Shown: positions 49,314 through 60,054 of the stretch, in pieces | Position numbering within the stretch: position 1 is the stretch's first letter | Layout: every line of letters starts with the position of its first letter | From: Phycomyces blakesleeanus NRRL 1555(-) | Lineage: Eukaryota > Mucoromycota > Mucoromycetes > Mucorales > Phycomycetaceae | Direction of reading: 5' to 3' | Assembly: GCF_001638985.1 (NCBI RefSeq) | Contig: NW_017265165.1 | Span: forward strand, 162,912-226,911 | DNA length: 64,000 nucleotides | Program-made: the position numbers and the translations under genes | The notes under the pieces: generated by a model | Told to the model about the DNA's origin: nothing | Databases searched by the model: none | Seen by the model: the letters and a program-made list of their open reading frames with translations, nothing else

Positions 49314-49390
49314 TGCATGTTAATGCCTAATTGCTTGTCAATGCCTAATTGCGTGGCAATGCCTAATTGAATGTCAATGCTTAATTGCAT
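49314..49390 (+). repeat. short tandem array of an about 18-bp unit
   Basis: Four to five degenerate copies of AATGCCTAATTGCNTGTC occur here and mirrored at 58517-58593. There are no CRISPR features (spacers are absent and the units are contiguous). Confidence 0.85.
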
Positions 49391-49716
49391 ACATGAGATG
49401 AGAAAGGTTAATGAAAGGTCATAAAACTATTGATTTTCTTTAAAGAAAAACTATACCTTTGTATTTATATGTTTTCAGGCATGAGTTGTCAAGTGAAAGA
49501 AGATCGGCTAAACCAAGAATGCTAAAGAAGTTGTATTATTGATTTATTAGAACTTAATAAGTATGATGCCCATTGTTGATACGTGTCTATACATATACAT
49601 ACCTTGCTTGTAAAAGAAAATTCGACCTGATTTTAATACTGAATATCGTATTAAAATATTAATTTATATACTTTTAAAGTATATCCGATAAATCCCAAAA
49701 GTAAAAATAAAGATTT

Positions 49717-50925
49717 TTTTGTCAAGACCTGCGCTTGAAGGCCGATCCACTCAAGTTTACACCCAAGCTTCTCAACAACCTTCATTCCTGCCTACTCGGC
49801 ATGGCATCAAATTTACCATGACGGCAAAGTATCGGTGAAATGCTTTAATGCCAAACTGCTCGGGACAGGTGTCTGAGACACCCAAGTGAACAGCATAGCA
49901 TTTACTTAGGCACCTTAACTTTGCTTCGGGTTCGTCCCTCATGTCCAGTTCTGTTTACCAGAGCGTGGGTTACAAGTATCAAAGTCTAAGCAATGAGGGA
50001 CTTGAAAAGCACAGGGATCATTTCAACAGGAAGCAGTAAAATACAGGCGATTGTACTGGGTAATCTGTCGATTCTGCTGGGAATCTACCTGTATTACCTC
50101 ACGTCCAGGTGCTCAACGAATTTAAAAAACTCTACGCATCCAGGTGATACACCCTTATACTTGCACCTTTCTGTGACAATCTTGACATGCCCCAAAGGAC
50201 AAAATCTGGAGAGCCAATATCCAACGTCCTAAGAAAATAGCATAAAGCTACCTCTGCGTTCCTCAGTCTTCTCCATGTTATGTGCCGCACAACACAGAAA
50301 AAACTGACGTGGATTTCATCCGGCTTTCGCCTTCATATGAGTGGCTCAGGAAGGTCTTTAACGTCCAGTATGCTCTACACTAAGAGCTACTTTCCCTTAC
50401 GGTACTTGTGTTCAGTTGGTTTTTTATAAGTATATTTAGCCTTCGATGAAACTTTTCACCAGGATTAGGGAGTTTGTAAAACAACCCGACTCATCGGAAG
50501 CTACTTAACACAAAGACAAGAACTCAAGACAAGGTGAGGGGATTGCACCCTCCAGTAACCTTTTCCAGGGAGTGAAGGCTACTGACTTGTTGGTATGTCT
50601 GGAAAAGCAGTTCACTAGTTCACAATCCAGAGCAGTCAAAAGACTACTCCGGTTCAAACATTGGAGCTTCTCCATCTCAAACAATAAAGTCCAAGACGGA
50701 ATCCCTTTTGGTTTCTTTTCCACTGCAGTAAATGCAGGTAGAATCGCTCAAAGTACGGACCAATTTTAGGCCATGGTACCTTGAGCGAACTCAATGACTA
50801 GACGCCAAAGAGTGCAGTGCGTTCAATAAAAAAACCAGCATCTCATATTAAGACAAGCCTTATAAATAAGGCGTCTACAATGAGCGAGTTGGAAAAGAGC
50901 CCGGAGACTCACTGTTAAAGACCAT
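49717..50925 (-). rRNA. divergent, truncated 5.8S-LSU rRNA-like gene, left-arm copy
   Basis: Exact mirror of 56982-58190; see that entry for the alignment blocks. Transcription would run leftwards, away from the palindrome centre. Short open frames inside (50505-50723, 49993-50232, 50572-50769) are by-products of rRNA sequence. Confidence 0.75.
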
Positions 50926-52101
50926 GATATACACATTTTGCATGAAAATGTTTACGTATATTCCTTTTGATATATCGTGACCGATAGAATACGAGGTACT
51001 CAGTGACCACTCCAAGAGTAGAGATATAAATAAAAATCGAGTATAAGGTTAATATACTTATTGTGTCAAAGTGTGTGCGCGTGTGCGCGTTTACTTACCT
51101 AGCTGTTAACTGCGAAGGGTGTAAAATACTGAGCTGGTTCTCGGTACACCTCTCCATAAGCATACTTTGAACACTATCAAGAGAATAAAGTAATATAAAA
51201 GTATAAAGTGAGTATGTTAATTGAGTCAAAGTATGTATATATTGACTTACCACTCAGTGGACCATACATGGTATGAAGGCACCATCAAAAGAATGGTGGT
51301 TAACAGCTAAACAGAACTAGAAACTGCAATAGAAAAAAAGAAAACATCAAATCATAGTTAGCGTGTTGATCGTGTCAAAGTATGTGTGTATGTACGCGTT
51401 TACTTACCTAGTAAACAGCAGCGGAGGGCTTGAAAAGTACTTGTGCTAAAAAGCAAGACGGGACGGGACACTGGACACTGTGATAAAATAAAAGAAATGT
51501 CGAATCATAGTTAGTGTATTGATCGTGTCAGAGCGTGTGTGTGTTTGCTTACCTAGCAGATAACTGCGTAGGGTTTAAAAAAGTACTTGTGCTTAAAAGC
51601 AAAACGGCACTGGACACTGGACACTGTGATGAAAGAAAGAAAACATCAAATCATAGTTAGTGTGGTGATCGTGTCAAAGCATCTGTGTGTGTGTATTTAC
51701 TTACCTGGTACATGAACTTGACGTGAAGGACCTCTCCGTGGCTACAGTGGAATGGAAGCTGGGCATAGAAGACAAAAAAAAACATACGCAAGAAAACACT
51801 GTACTGTAGTTAGTATATTGACCGTGTCAAAATTTGTATGTGTCTGTATAATACTTTACCTGCTATTAGACTGGACATCATTTTTGGAACTTAGCTAGAA
51901 ACCGTGTCTGGGGTGCGTTTTCATAATAAATATCAGTATGCACCTTATACGGATAGAAGGATATAGGCATTTAAAGACAATTTTCTTACCGTGTCGGAAA
52001 CCAAGGACCACCGAAAGGAAACCAGGAGGAAGAGGAGGGATAACAGGAAATTGAGAATTGTATCGATTCTTGTATGAAAAAAAATGGGGATGGCGCAGCA
52101 C
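50926..52101 (-). ncRNA. multi-intron non-coding leader, left-arm copy
   Basis: Mirror image of 55807-56981; intron boundaries are those listed there, reflected (first donor near 51989, last acceptor near 51011). Confidence 0.55.
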
Positions 52102-52736
52102 GGAAGGCGTAAAATGCCTATTTTGAATAAATCAAAACAAATTCATATGAAAATTAAATAGTTTCATGTTTTCAGTAAAAGCTCCATGTTTTTTATCGCA
52201 TATTTTTATTGCGTATTTTTTATCGCATATTTCTATCAAGGACCTATTGGTATTATCTAATAGATACATTGAATAGTACCAACACTGAATACATTTGAGT
52301 ATTATCTTGTTTTAGATAACATTTATATTTCTTTGGGGAATATATTTCTATATCTTTATGTTCACACTACTGATAATTATTATTATTATTATTATTATTT
52401 TAAAAAAAAATACCAAGTAAATAAAGAAATTCTCCTTAACATTATAATCACACTTTGTTTTCTTTCGCTTCACAAAGTATCCTGAAAGTCATATAAGTAG
52501 ATAAGAACTACTATTAAGAAAATAATAGCATGTATTTATTAAGCTATTTTTTTTCTATTTAGGCTATTCAGTTTTACATACATATGCAATATCTCTTGTG
52601 AACTACAAACATAATACTCTTTCTTACTCTTGATCAATAAAAACATTGTTATTATAATGTATATTCACATATCCTCGCTAGCATGACTTATTCTTTACAT
52701 AATTATGTCTAGAGCCAAAATTTTAATTATATAAAT

Positions 52737-55168
52737 TTCATGGCAATTGAGACTTGAGTGGTTTGTGTGATAGATTGCTCAAATGCGTAAGAAAAGATAA
52801 TATATACTGATCTACTATAATATCATGTTAGCCTATATATTGTGGATATCAGTCTATTCTCTTGAAAATAATAAGAAAATAAATAGAGAGATGTGTTAGG
52901 ATAGTCTATATTACTTTTATTTTTTTAATGGTTAAATATATATACATTAACAGATAATATAATAATACAGTCAGTAAGATCAACTTCAGCAGTTTACTGA
53001 AATATTTACATTTAAAGTTATCTTAAGATATTAAGACTTGGAGTATAGTATTTACATTTTAACAATATTTCAAGGCTTGTATAGATTATGTACTTTAAAT
53101 CAATTTAATATCTTATACTGATAGAGCCTAAGTATTTATAGACAAGCTTGTGGCACTGTTGGTTTCGGACAAGTACCCGTATTCAATTACCAATACAATT
53201 ATTATGATCGAAACTATTAAATTTTCTCAATAACCTGCTATTAGCATAACTCAGAAAAACTATATATTCCCAAATAAATCAACTCAATAAAAAGCAACTT
53301 TTACACACCTATATTTTCTTTTTCTTTCTTTTCTCTGAGTATTCATCTAAAGAACACTTTTATTTGCTACAAAGTCTATGAATGTTTATCTGATAATCCC
53401 CTTTTTCCTTTTCTAAATGTTTTTTTTACAAACTTCTTACGCCACACCAACATACATAGCACGTCCCACTACTTTCCTACTAATTTATCTGGAATCATTT
53501 GACATTATATTTCTGTGACCTCCGTTTCTCGCCAAATATTGACTACTATCATGTTTTTAATGGCGTTCTTTTTTCTGCTCAAAAGTCTTACTGGAGAACA
53601 ATTTCCAGCAATTTTTTGTTTGTTCTTGACAATATGTAAAATATATTAAGAATAGCATATAAATAGGGCAATAGTATTAAGTGCATCTGCAATATTCAAT
53701 ATATTTACAGCAACAAAGATAATATTTATATACAAGAAGTACAGACTATAAGAAAAGATAAGATAGTAGTTAAAAGATATACAGTTCTGTCTTTATTTCG
53801 CAGGAGTACTTAATATATTGAATCCATGTAAAATTTTGGCTAGAAATTATATTTCTCTTTCTCATGAGACGGGCTGTGTTGGATTGTGTAAAGAAGTGAC
53901 CCAAACAATTAATAGAAAAAAGGAATATGTATCAATCTCCTCTAACAACTCCTTAGCCCTAATATTGGCAATTGGCAGCTTGTTCTCTTGAGAAAGATCA
54001 AAAGAAAATAGAAGTGATGTGTAAGGATGTTCTTTATTGCTTTCATCTTTCAATGTTTATATAGATATTTCGATAATAAATAAAATAGTATAATTAGTAA
54101 GCTATTACTAAGAGATTGGGATAAACTATACTTCATAAAAAAATAAGAGAGAGAAATAGAGGTAGATAGTCATTGTTGGGGTTCATTGTTACAATCCTTA
54201 TGATTTTCAATTGATTGCTGCGCCAGTTGTAACAATCATGCTCTTCCCAAGATCATTACTTAATCAATTGGTTTACATAATTGATACGAAAAGATTTAGA
54301 GATATGGGATATGTTTGGGCCAGCCGAAAATGTGAATATACACGCAACGTGTCACTCACTCTATTTTACATTTTTATTTTGATTCTTCTCATTTATTGTT
54401 TATCATGAATCAAAGATTTAAATCAAAGTTCCAATTGTCTACTATTTTTTTTTCTCTTTCGTTCTCGTTTAACTTAAACTCGTTTAATTGAATATATGCA
54501 TTTCAGAAAAAAAATTAAGAAAATATTGGAAACTAATCAGAAGACTTGTTGATATTGGTGATTTAGTTGGTGCTGCTGCTGCTGTTCCTATTGATATTAT
54601 ATGATTAGTCTTGATGATTTATCAAGAAAAGTGCACAAAAGTAAAACAGCAAGTAAAAGACGAGAGAAGAATAATAAAAGTATATACATATGGAGATATG
54701 GAGGGATTCTTACCTGTTGTATTCTGTGCTTTGATCTTAGAAAACATATTATTGTTCTGATTTTATTAGATGGGCTATATCAGCATTAAATATAATTCAA
54801 AATATGTAGCTAGTTTGATAGGGTATAAGCATCATTACATTTTTTTTGTTAAAATAGTTATAGATATTGTACATTGAAAATAATGTAAAAGCAGAAGGGT
54901 CGAGTAAAGAAAAAAAAAGAACTCGCCAACTAGACTCTGTATCAAAGAGTAATGTCTTTATCAGAGAGAAAGAGAAAAGAAAGAGTATGAATGCATACTA
55001 TTAGAGATCTACAGTAGCTGTAAAATATCTACAATAATCCTTTAAATAATTTTTTTAATGATTTTAATATGATTTCAAAGCAATATAAACTGTAACAGTA
55101 TATACATACTACAGTGTCCGAAAGAAAGGTTTAACAGCTTTATTATTTATCTATAACTTTACTAATAC
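52737..55168. other. central spacer of the palindrome
   Basis: About 2.43 kb of AT-rich sequence present once. It contains the diverged dispersed repeat (about 53885-54350) and homopolymer tracts. No gene, telomere-like array or recognisable replication origin was found. Palindromic rDNAs often keep their origin near the centre, so a role cannot be excluded. Confidence 0.7.
53885..54350 (+). repeat. dispersed repeat, diverged spacer copy
   Basis: Runs in the same orientation as 48533-49000, with many substitutions and indels, showing that this repeat family predates the recent arm duplication or homogenisation. Confidence 0.7.
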
Positions 55169-55806
55169 ATTTATATAATTAAAATTTTGGCTCTAGACAT
55201 AATTATGTAAAGAATAAGTCATGCTAGCGAGGATATGTGAATATACATTATAATAACAATGTTTTTATTGATCAAGAGTAAGAAAGAGTATTATGTTTGT
55301 AGTTCACAAGAGATATTGCATATGTATGTAAAACTGAATAGCCTAAATAGAAAAAAAATAGCTTAATAAATACATGCTATTATTTTCTTAATAGTAGTTC
55401 TTATCTACTTATATGACTTTCAGGATACTTTGTGAAGCGAAAGAAAACAAAGTGTGATTATAATGTTAAGGAGAATTTCTTTATTTACTTGGTATTTTTT
55501 TTTAAAATAATAATAATAATAATAATAATAATTATCAGTAGTGTGAACATAAAGATATAGAAATATATTCCCCAAAGAAATATAAATGTTATCTAAAACA
55601 AGATAATACTCAAATGTATTCAGTGTTGGTACTATTCAATGTATCTATTAGATAATACCAATAGGTCCTTGATAGAAATATGCGATAAAAAATACGCAAT
55701 AAAAATATGCGATAAAAAACATGGAGCTTTTACTGAAAACATGAAACTATTTAATTTTCATATGAATTTGTTTTGATTTATTCAAAATAGGCATTTTACG
55801 CCTTCC

Positions 55807-56981
55807 GTGCTGCGCCATCCCCATTTTTTTTCATACAAGAATCGATACAATTCTCAATTTCCTGTTATCCCTCCTCTTCCTCCTGGTTTCCTTTCGGTGG
55901 TCCTTGGTTTCCGACACGGTAAGAAAATTGTCTTTAAATGCCTATATCCTTCTATCCGTATAAGGTGCATACTGATATTTATTATGAAAACGCACCCCAG
56001 ACACGGTTTCTAGCTAAGTTCCAAAAATGATGTCCAGTCTAATAGCAGGTAAAGTATTATACAGACACATACAAATTTTGACACGGTCAATATACTAACT
56101 ACAGTACAGTGTTTTCTTGCGTATGTTTTTTTTGTCTTCTATGCCCAGCTTCCATTCCACTGTAGCCACGGAGAGGTCCTTCACGTCAAGTTCATGTACC
56201 AGGTAAGTAAATACACACACACAGATGCTTTGACACGATCACCACACTAACTATGATTTGATGTTTTCTTTCTTTCATCACAGTGTCCAGTGTCCAGTGC
56301 CGTTTTGCTTTTAAGCACAAGTACTTTTTTAAACCCTACGCAGTTATCTGCTAGGTAAGCAAACACACACACGCTCTGACACGATCAATACACTAACTAT
56401 GATTCGACATTTCTTTTATTTTATCACAGTGTCCAGTGTCCCGTCCCGTCTTGCTTTTTAGCACAAGTACTTTTCAAGCCCTCCGCTGCTGTTTACTAGG
56501 TAAGTAAACGCGTACATACACACATACTTTGACACGATCAACACGCTAACTATGATTTGATGTTTTCTTTTTTTCTATTGCAGTTTCTAGTTCTGTTTAG
56601 CTGTTAACCACCATTCTTTTGATGGTGCCTTCATACCATGTATGGTCCACTGAGTGGTAAGTCAATATATACATACTTTGACTCAATTAACATACTCACT
56701 TTATACTTTTATATTACTTTATTCTCTTGATAGTGTTCAAAGTATGCTTATGGAGAGGTGTACCGAGAACCAGCTCAGTATTTTACACCCTTCGCAGTTA
56801 ACAGCTAGGTAAGTAAACGCGCACACGCGCACACACTTTGACACAATAAGTATATTAACCTTATACTCGATTTTTATTTATATCTCTACTCTTGGAGTGG
56901 TCACTGAGTACCTCGTATTCTATCGGTCACGATATATCAAAAGGAATATACGTAAACATTTTCATGCAAAATGTGTATATC
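55807..56981 (+). ncRNA. multi-intron non-coding leader upstream of the rRNA-like segment
   Basis: A chain of spliceosomal-type introns: 55919-56000, 56049-56147, 56203-56283, 56355-56429, 56500-56583, 56657-56733 and 56809 to about 56896. They separate exons of only 48-75 nt. Donors are mostly GTAAGT/GTAAGC. Most introns contain TTTGACACRATCA followed by an ACTAAC-type branch site and a pyrimidine-rich CAG end. The exons have stops in all frames and repeat parts of each other (TGTCCAGTGTCC; AGCACAAGTACTTTT). The introns resemble one another more than the exons do. The last exon would run into the rRNA-like segment. A coding alternative is unlikely. Whether it is transcribed is unknown. Confidence 0.55.
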
Positions 56982-58190
56982 ATGGTCTTTAACAGTGAGT
57001 CTCCGGGCTCTTTTCCAACTCGCTCATTGTAGACGCCTTATTTATAAGGCTTGTCTTAATATGAGATGCTGGTTTTTTTATTGAACGCACTGCACTCTTT
57101 GGCGTCTAGTCATTGAGTTCGCTCAAGGTACCATGGCCTAAAATTGGTCCGTACTTTGAGCGATTCTACCTGCATTTACTGCAGTGGAAAAGAAACCAAA
57201 AGGGATTCCGTCTTGGACTTTATTGTTTGAGATGGAGAAGCTCCAATGTTTGAACCGGAGTAGTCTTTTGACTGCTCTGGATTGTGAACTAGTGAACTGC
57301 TTTTCCAGACATACCAACAAGTCAGTAGCCTTCACTCCCTGGAAAAGGTTACTGGAGGGTGCAATCCCCTCACCTTGTCTTGAGTTCTTGTCTTTGTGTT
57401 AAGTAGCTTCCGATGAGTCGGGTTGTTTTACAAACTCCCTAATCCTGGTGAAAAGTTTCATCGAAGGCTAAATATACTTATAAAAAACCAACTGAACACA
57501 AGTACCGTAAGGGAAAGTAGCTCTTAGTGTAGAGCATACTGGACGTTAAAGACCTTCCTGAGCCACTCATATGAAGGCGAAAGCCGGATGAAATCCACGT
57601 CAGTTTTTTCTGTGTTGTGCGGCACATAACATGGAGAAGACTGAGGAACGCAGAGGTAGCTTTATGCTATTTTCTTAGGACGTTGGATATTGGCTCTCCA
57701 GATTTTGTCCTTTGGGGCATGTCAAGATTGTCACAGAAAGGTGCAAGTATAAGGGTGTATCACCTGGATGCGTAGAGTTTTTTAAATTCGTTGAGCACCT
57801 GGACGTGAGGTAATACAGGTAGATTCCCAGCAGAATCGACAGATTACCCAGTACAATCGCCTGTATTTTACTGCTTCCTGTTGAAATGATCCCTGTGCTT
57901 TTCAAGTCCCTCATTGCTTAGACTTTGATACTTGTAACCCACGCTCTGGTAAACAGAACTGGACATGAGGGACGAACCCGAAGCAAAGTTAAGGTGCCTA
58001 AGTAAATGCTATGCTGTTCACTTGGGTGTCTCAGACACCTGTCCCGAGCAGTTTGGCATTAAAGCATTTCACCGATACTTTGCCGTCATGGTAAATTTGA
58101 TGCCATGCCGAGTAGGCAGGAATGAAGGTTGTTGAGAAGCTTGGGTGTAAACTTGAGTGGATCGGCCTTCAAGCGCAGGTCTTGACAAAA
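56982..58190 (+). rRNA. divergent, truncated 5.8S-LSU rRNA-like gene, right-arm copy
   Basis: Blocks line up in order with nuclear 5.8S and 25S/28S rRNA. TCTTTAACAGTGAGTCTCC at the start corresponds to the 5.8S 5' end, and TTGAACGCAC at 57081 to its 3' half. GGAAAAGAAACCAAAAGGGA at 57185 matches the LSU 5' region. CATCGAAGGCTAAATA and ACAAGTACCGTAAGGGAAAG follow near 57461-57517. Domain II follows: GTAAACAGAACTGG and AGTTAAGGTGCC at 57950-58000, then GATGCCATGCCGAGTAGGCA near 58100 and GCGCAGGTCTTG at the end. Spacing leaves no room for ITS2, so 5.8S and LSU would be continuous, as known in Microsporidia. Homology stops near the domain II/III boundary. Several helices look shortened. It could be a functional ncRNA, a selfish element or a decayed paralogue. 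Confidence 0.75.
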
Positions 58191-58516
58191 AAATCTTTAT
58201 TTTTACTTTTGGGATTTATCGGATATACTTTAAAAGTATATAAATTAATATTTTAATACGATATTCAGTATTAAAATCAGGTCGAATTTTCTTTTACAAG
58301 CAAGGTATGTATATGTATAGACACGTATCAACAATGGGCATCATACTTATTAAGTTCTAATAAATCAATAATACAACTTCTTTAGCATTCTTGGTTTAGC
58401 CGATCTTCTTTCACTTGACAACTCATGCCTGAAAACATATAAATACAAAGGTATAGTTTTTCTTTAAAGAAAATCAATAGTTTTATGACCTTTCATTAAC
58501 CTTTCTCATCTCATGT

Positions 58517-58593
58517 ATGCAATTAAGCATTGACATTCAATTAGGCATTGCCACGCAATTAGGCATTGACAAGCAATTAGGCATTAACATGCA
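58517..58593 (-). repeat. short tandem array, mirror copy
   Basis: Mirror of 49314-49390: repeated AATTAGGCATTGNCANGC units. Confidence 0.85.
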
Positions 58594-58906
58594 CTTAATA
58601 TTATAAACACCAGTCCGAGTATTGTTTTATTCCATATAGGTAATAACCGCCACCTCGTTAAAAGTTTTTGAAGATTAACCTCTTTTTTCTTTTTCACTCT
58701 TCTGATGGAATATTCTTATGATATCTCCATAAAGCTAGAATCTGGACTACTTGGCAGCCTTACTATTACTATAAAATTATATCATTTCTTTCACTCTTAT
58801 CCAACATTAAACTTTTGACAGGGATCATTATCTTCTTAGCAAATAGATTCGCTGTCTCTATCTTCATTGAGAGCTCACATAAATAGAAGAATCTTCATTA
58901 GTGCAT

Positions 58907-59374
58907 TAATTAATTCCGTGTGTCTTCGAACTTCCAGCTGACCCAAACATATCATATCTTTCTAAATATTTTTTTGTATCAATTACGTAAACAGATTGCT
59001 CAAGTCGTGGCCGCAAGAAGAATATATTTCTTATAGCTAGTAAAGAAACCAATTGAAAAACACAAAGATTGTAACAATCAGCCCCTACAATATTCATCTA
59101 TTTCTATTTCTCTCTCTTATTCATCATTAATTATCCAAAGAAGCATAGTTTATCCCAACAGCTTGGTAATAGCTTAGCAATGTCCTACTAATTATCAAAA
59201 TATCCACATAAACATCGAAAGATTAAATCAATAAAGACCATCCTTACACAGCACTTTTTTTTTCTTTTTTATCTTTCTCGAGAGAACAAGCTGCTAGATG
59301 CCAAGATTTGGGCCAAGGATATGATAGAGGAGATCGATATCTATTCTCTTTTTTCTTTTAACCGTTTGGACCAT
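58907..59374 (-). repeat. dispersed repeat, right-arm mirror copy
   Basis: Exact mirror of 48533-49000. Confidence 0.75.
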
Positions 59375-59543
59375 TTCACCATATAACTCAATACTGCCTG
59401 TATCACCTTTTCAAATGTAAATAATAATGATTCAGAAATAAGATGAAATATGCCCAGATTGTAAAACTATGCTTCTCTCATAAAATATGTACTATTATAG
59501 CATTATCTGATAATATGTTAGATTCTCAATCCAAAGAACCTTA

Positions 59544-60054
59544 CCTTATAGGGGTTTTCACCAGCTTTAGATGCTTGACTGTTGAATTTAGTGGTAGTTT
59601 AAGAACTATTCAATAACAAGCGATATCGAAAAAAAAAACTTTTGAATACCATTAATGTCTCTTGGTTGATATGTTTTCTCTCATATACGTCAAAATTCAT
59701 ATGTACAATACGCTTGATTAGAATACTCATAACTATAGTGCCCATGCCCAAATTCCCCACAAGTAAGCTGGACTTTTATAATTTTGTATTAAGATAGAAA
59801 CTCTTACATAGATTGATTATGTCTTGTTCTGGACTTTGTACTTTATGTATTATTGATGGCAAAGTTCATATAAAAGCAAAATTTTGTAAATTTTGGCCAA
59901 GTCACGGCATTGGAATATCTAACCTTTTTTTTTTCGATGCTTGGATCCTCAATTTTCATTTTTTGGAGATTCATTACAGCCAATCATTTTTCGAATTAGA
60001 CTACCGTCACATCCAACAGTCAAACCCTCAAAACTGTTGAAACCCCCTGTAAGG
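59544..60054 (+). mobile_element. MITE-like element with about 54-bp terminal inverted repeats
   Basis: The left end reads CCTTATAGGGGTTTTCACC with GACTGTTGAATTTAGTGGTAG further in. The reverse complement of the right end reads CCTTACAGGGGGTTTCAAC with GACTGTTGGATGTGACGGTAG at the same distance. The 511-bp interior is AT-rich without transposase. Size and structure fit a non-autonomous DNA transposon, but no target-site duplication was recognised. Confidence 0.5.

Larger units (their letters stand above)
47859..52736 (+). repeat. left arm of a 12.2-kb palindrome
   Basis: The sequence from 47859 to 52736 is the reverse complement of 55169-60048. Matching positions sum to 107907 over most of the arm, 107908 inside an A9 versus T8 run (left 51774-51782), and 107905 after an (ATT)8 versus (ATT)9 tract (left about 52376). 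Those two indels are the only length differences I found. All six mirrored reading-frame translations that I compared were identical. Edges are sharp: outer edge at AGGGGGTTTC and inner edge at AATTATATAAAT. Confidence 0.97.
55169..60048 (-). repeat. right arm of a 12.2-kb palindrome
   Basis: Reverse complement of 47859-52736, with the two small indels described there. Everything in this arm has a mirror copy. The inner edge is at ATTTATATAATT, the outer edge at AACCCCCT/GTAAGG. Confidence 0.97.

Noticed and set aside
49314..49390. CRISPR-like array
   Set aside because: Units are contiguous and degenerate with no spacers, in a eukaryotic context.
52737..55168. Telomeric repeats at the palindrome centre
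   Set aside because: No TTAGGG-like array was found in the spacer or at the arm edges.
57184..57402. Open frames of 65-79 codons inside both palindrome arms (also 57675-57914, 58906-59097, 59813-60040 and mirrors)
   Set aside because: They occur in pairs only because the arms are mirror images; several overlap the rRNA-like segment, lack ATG starts or show no codon coherence.
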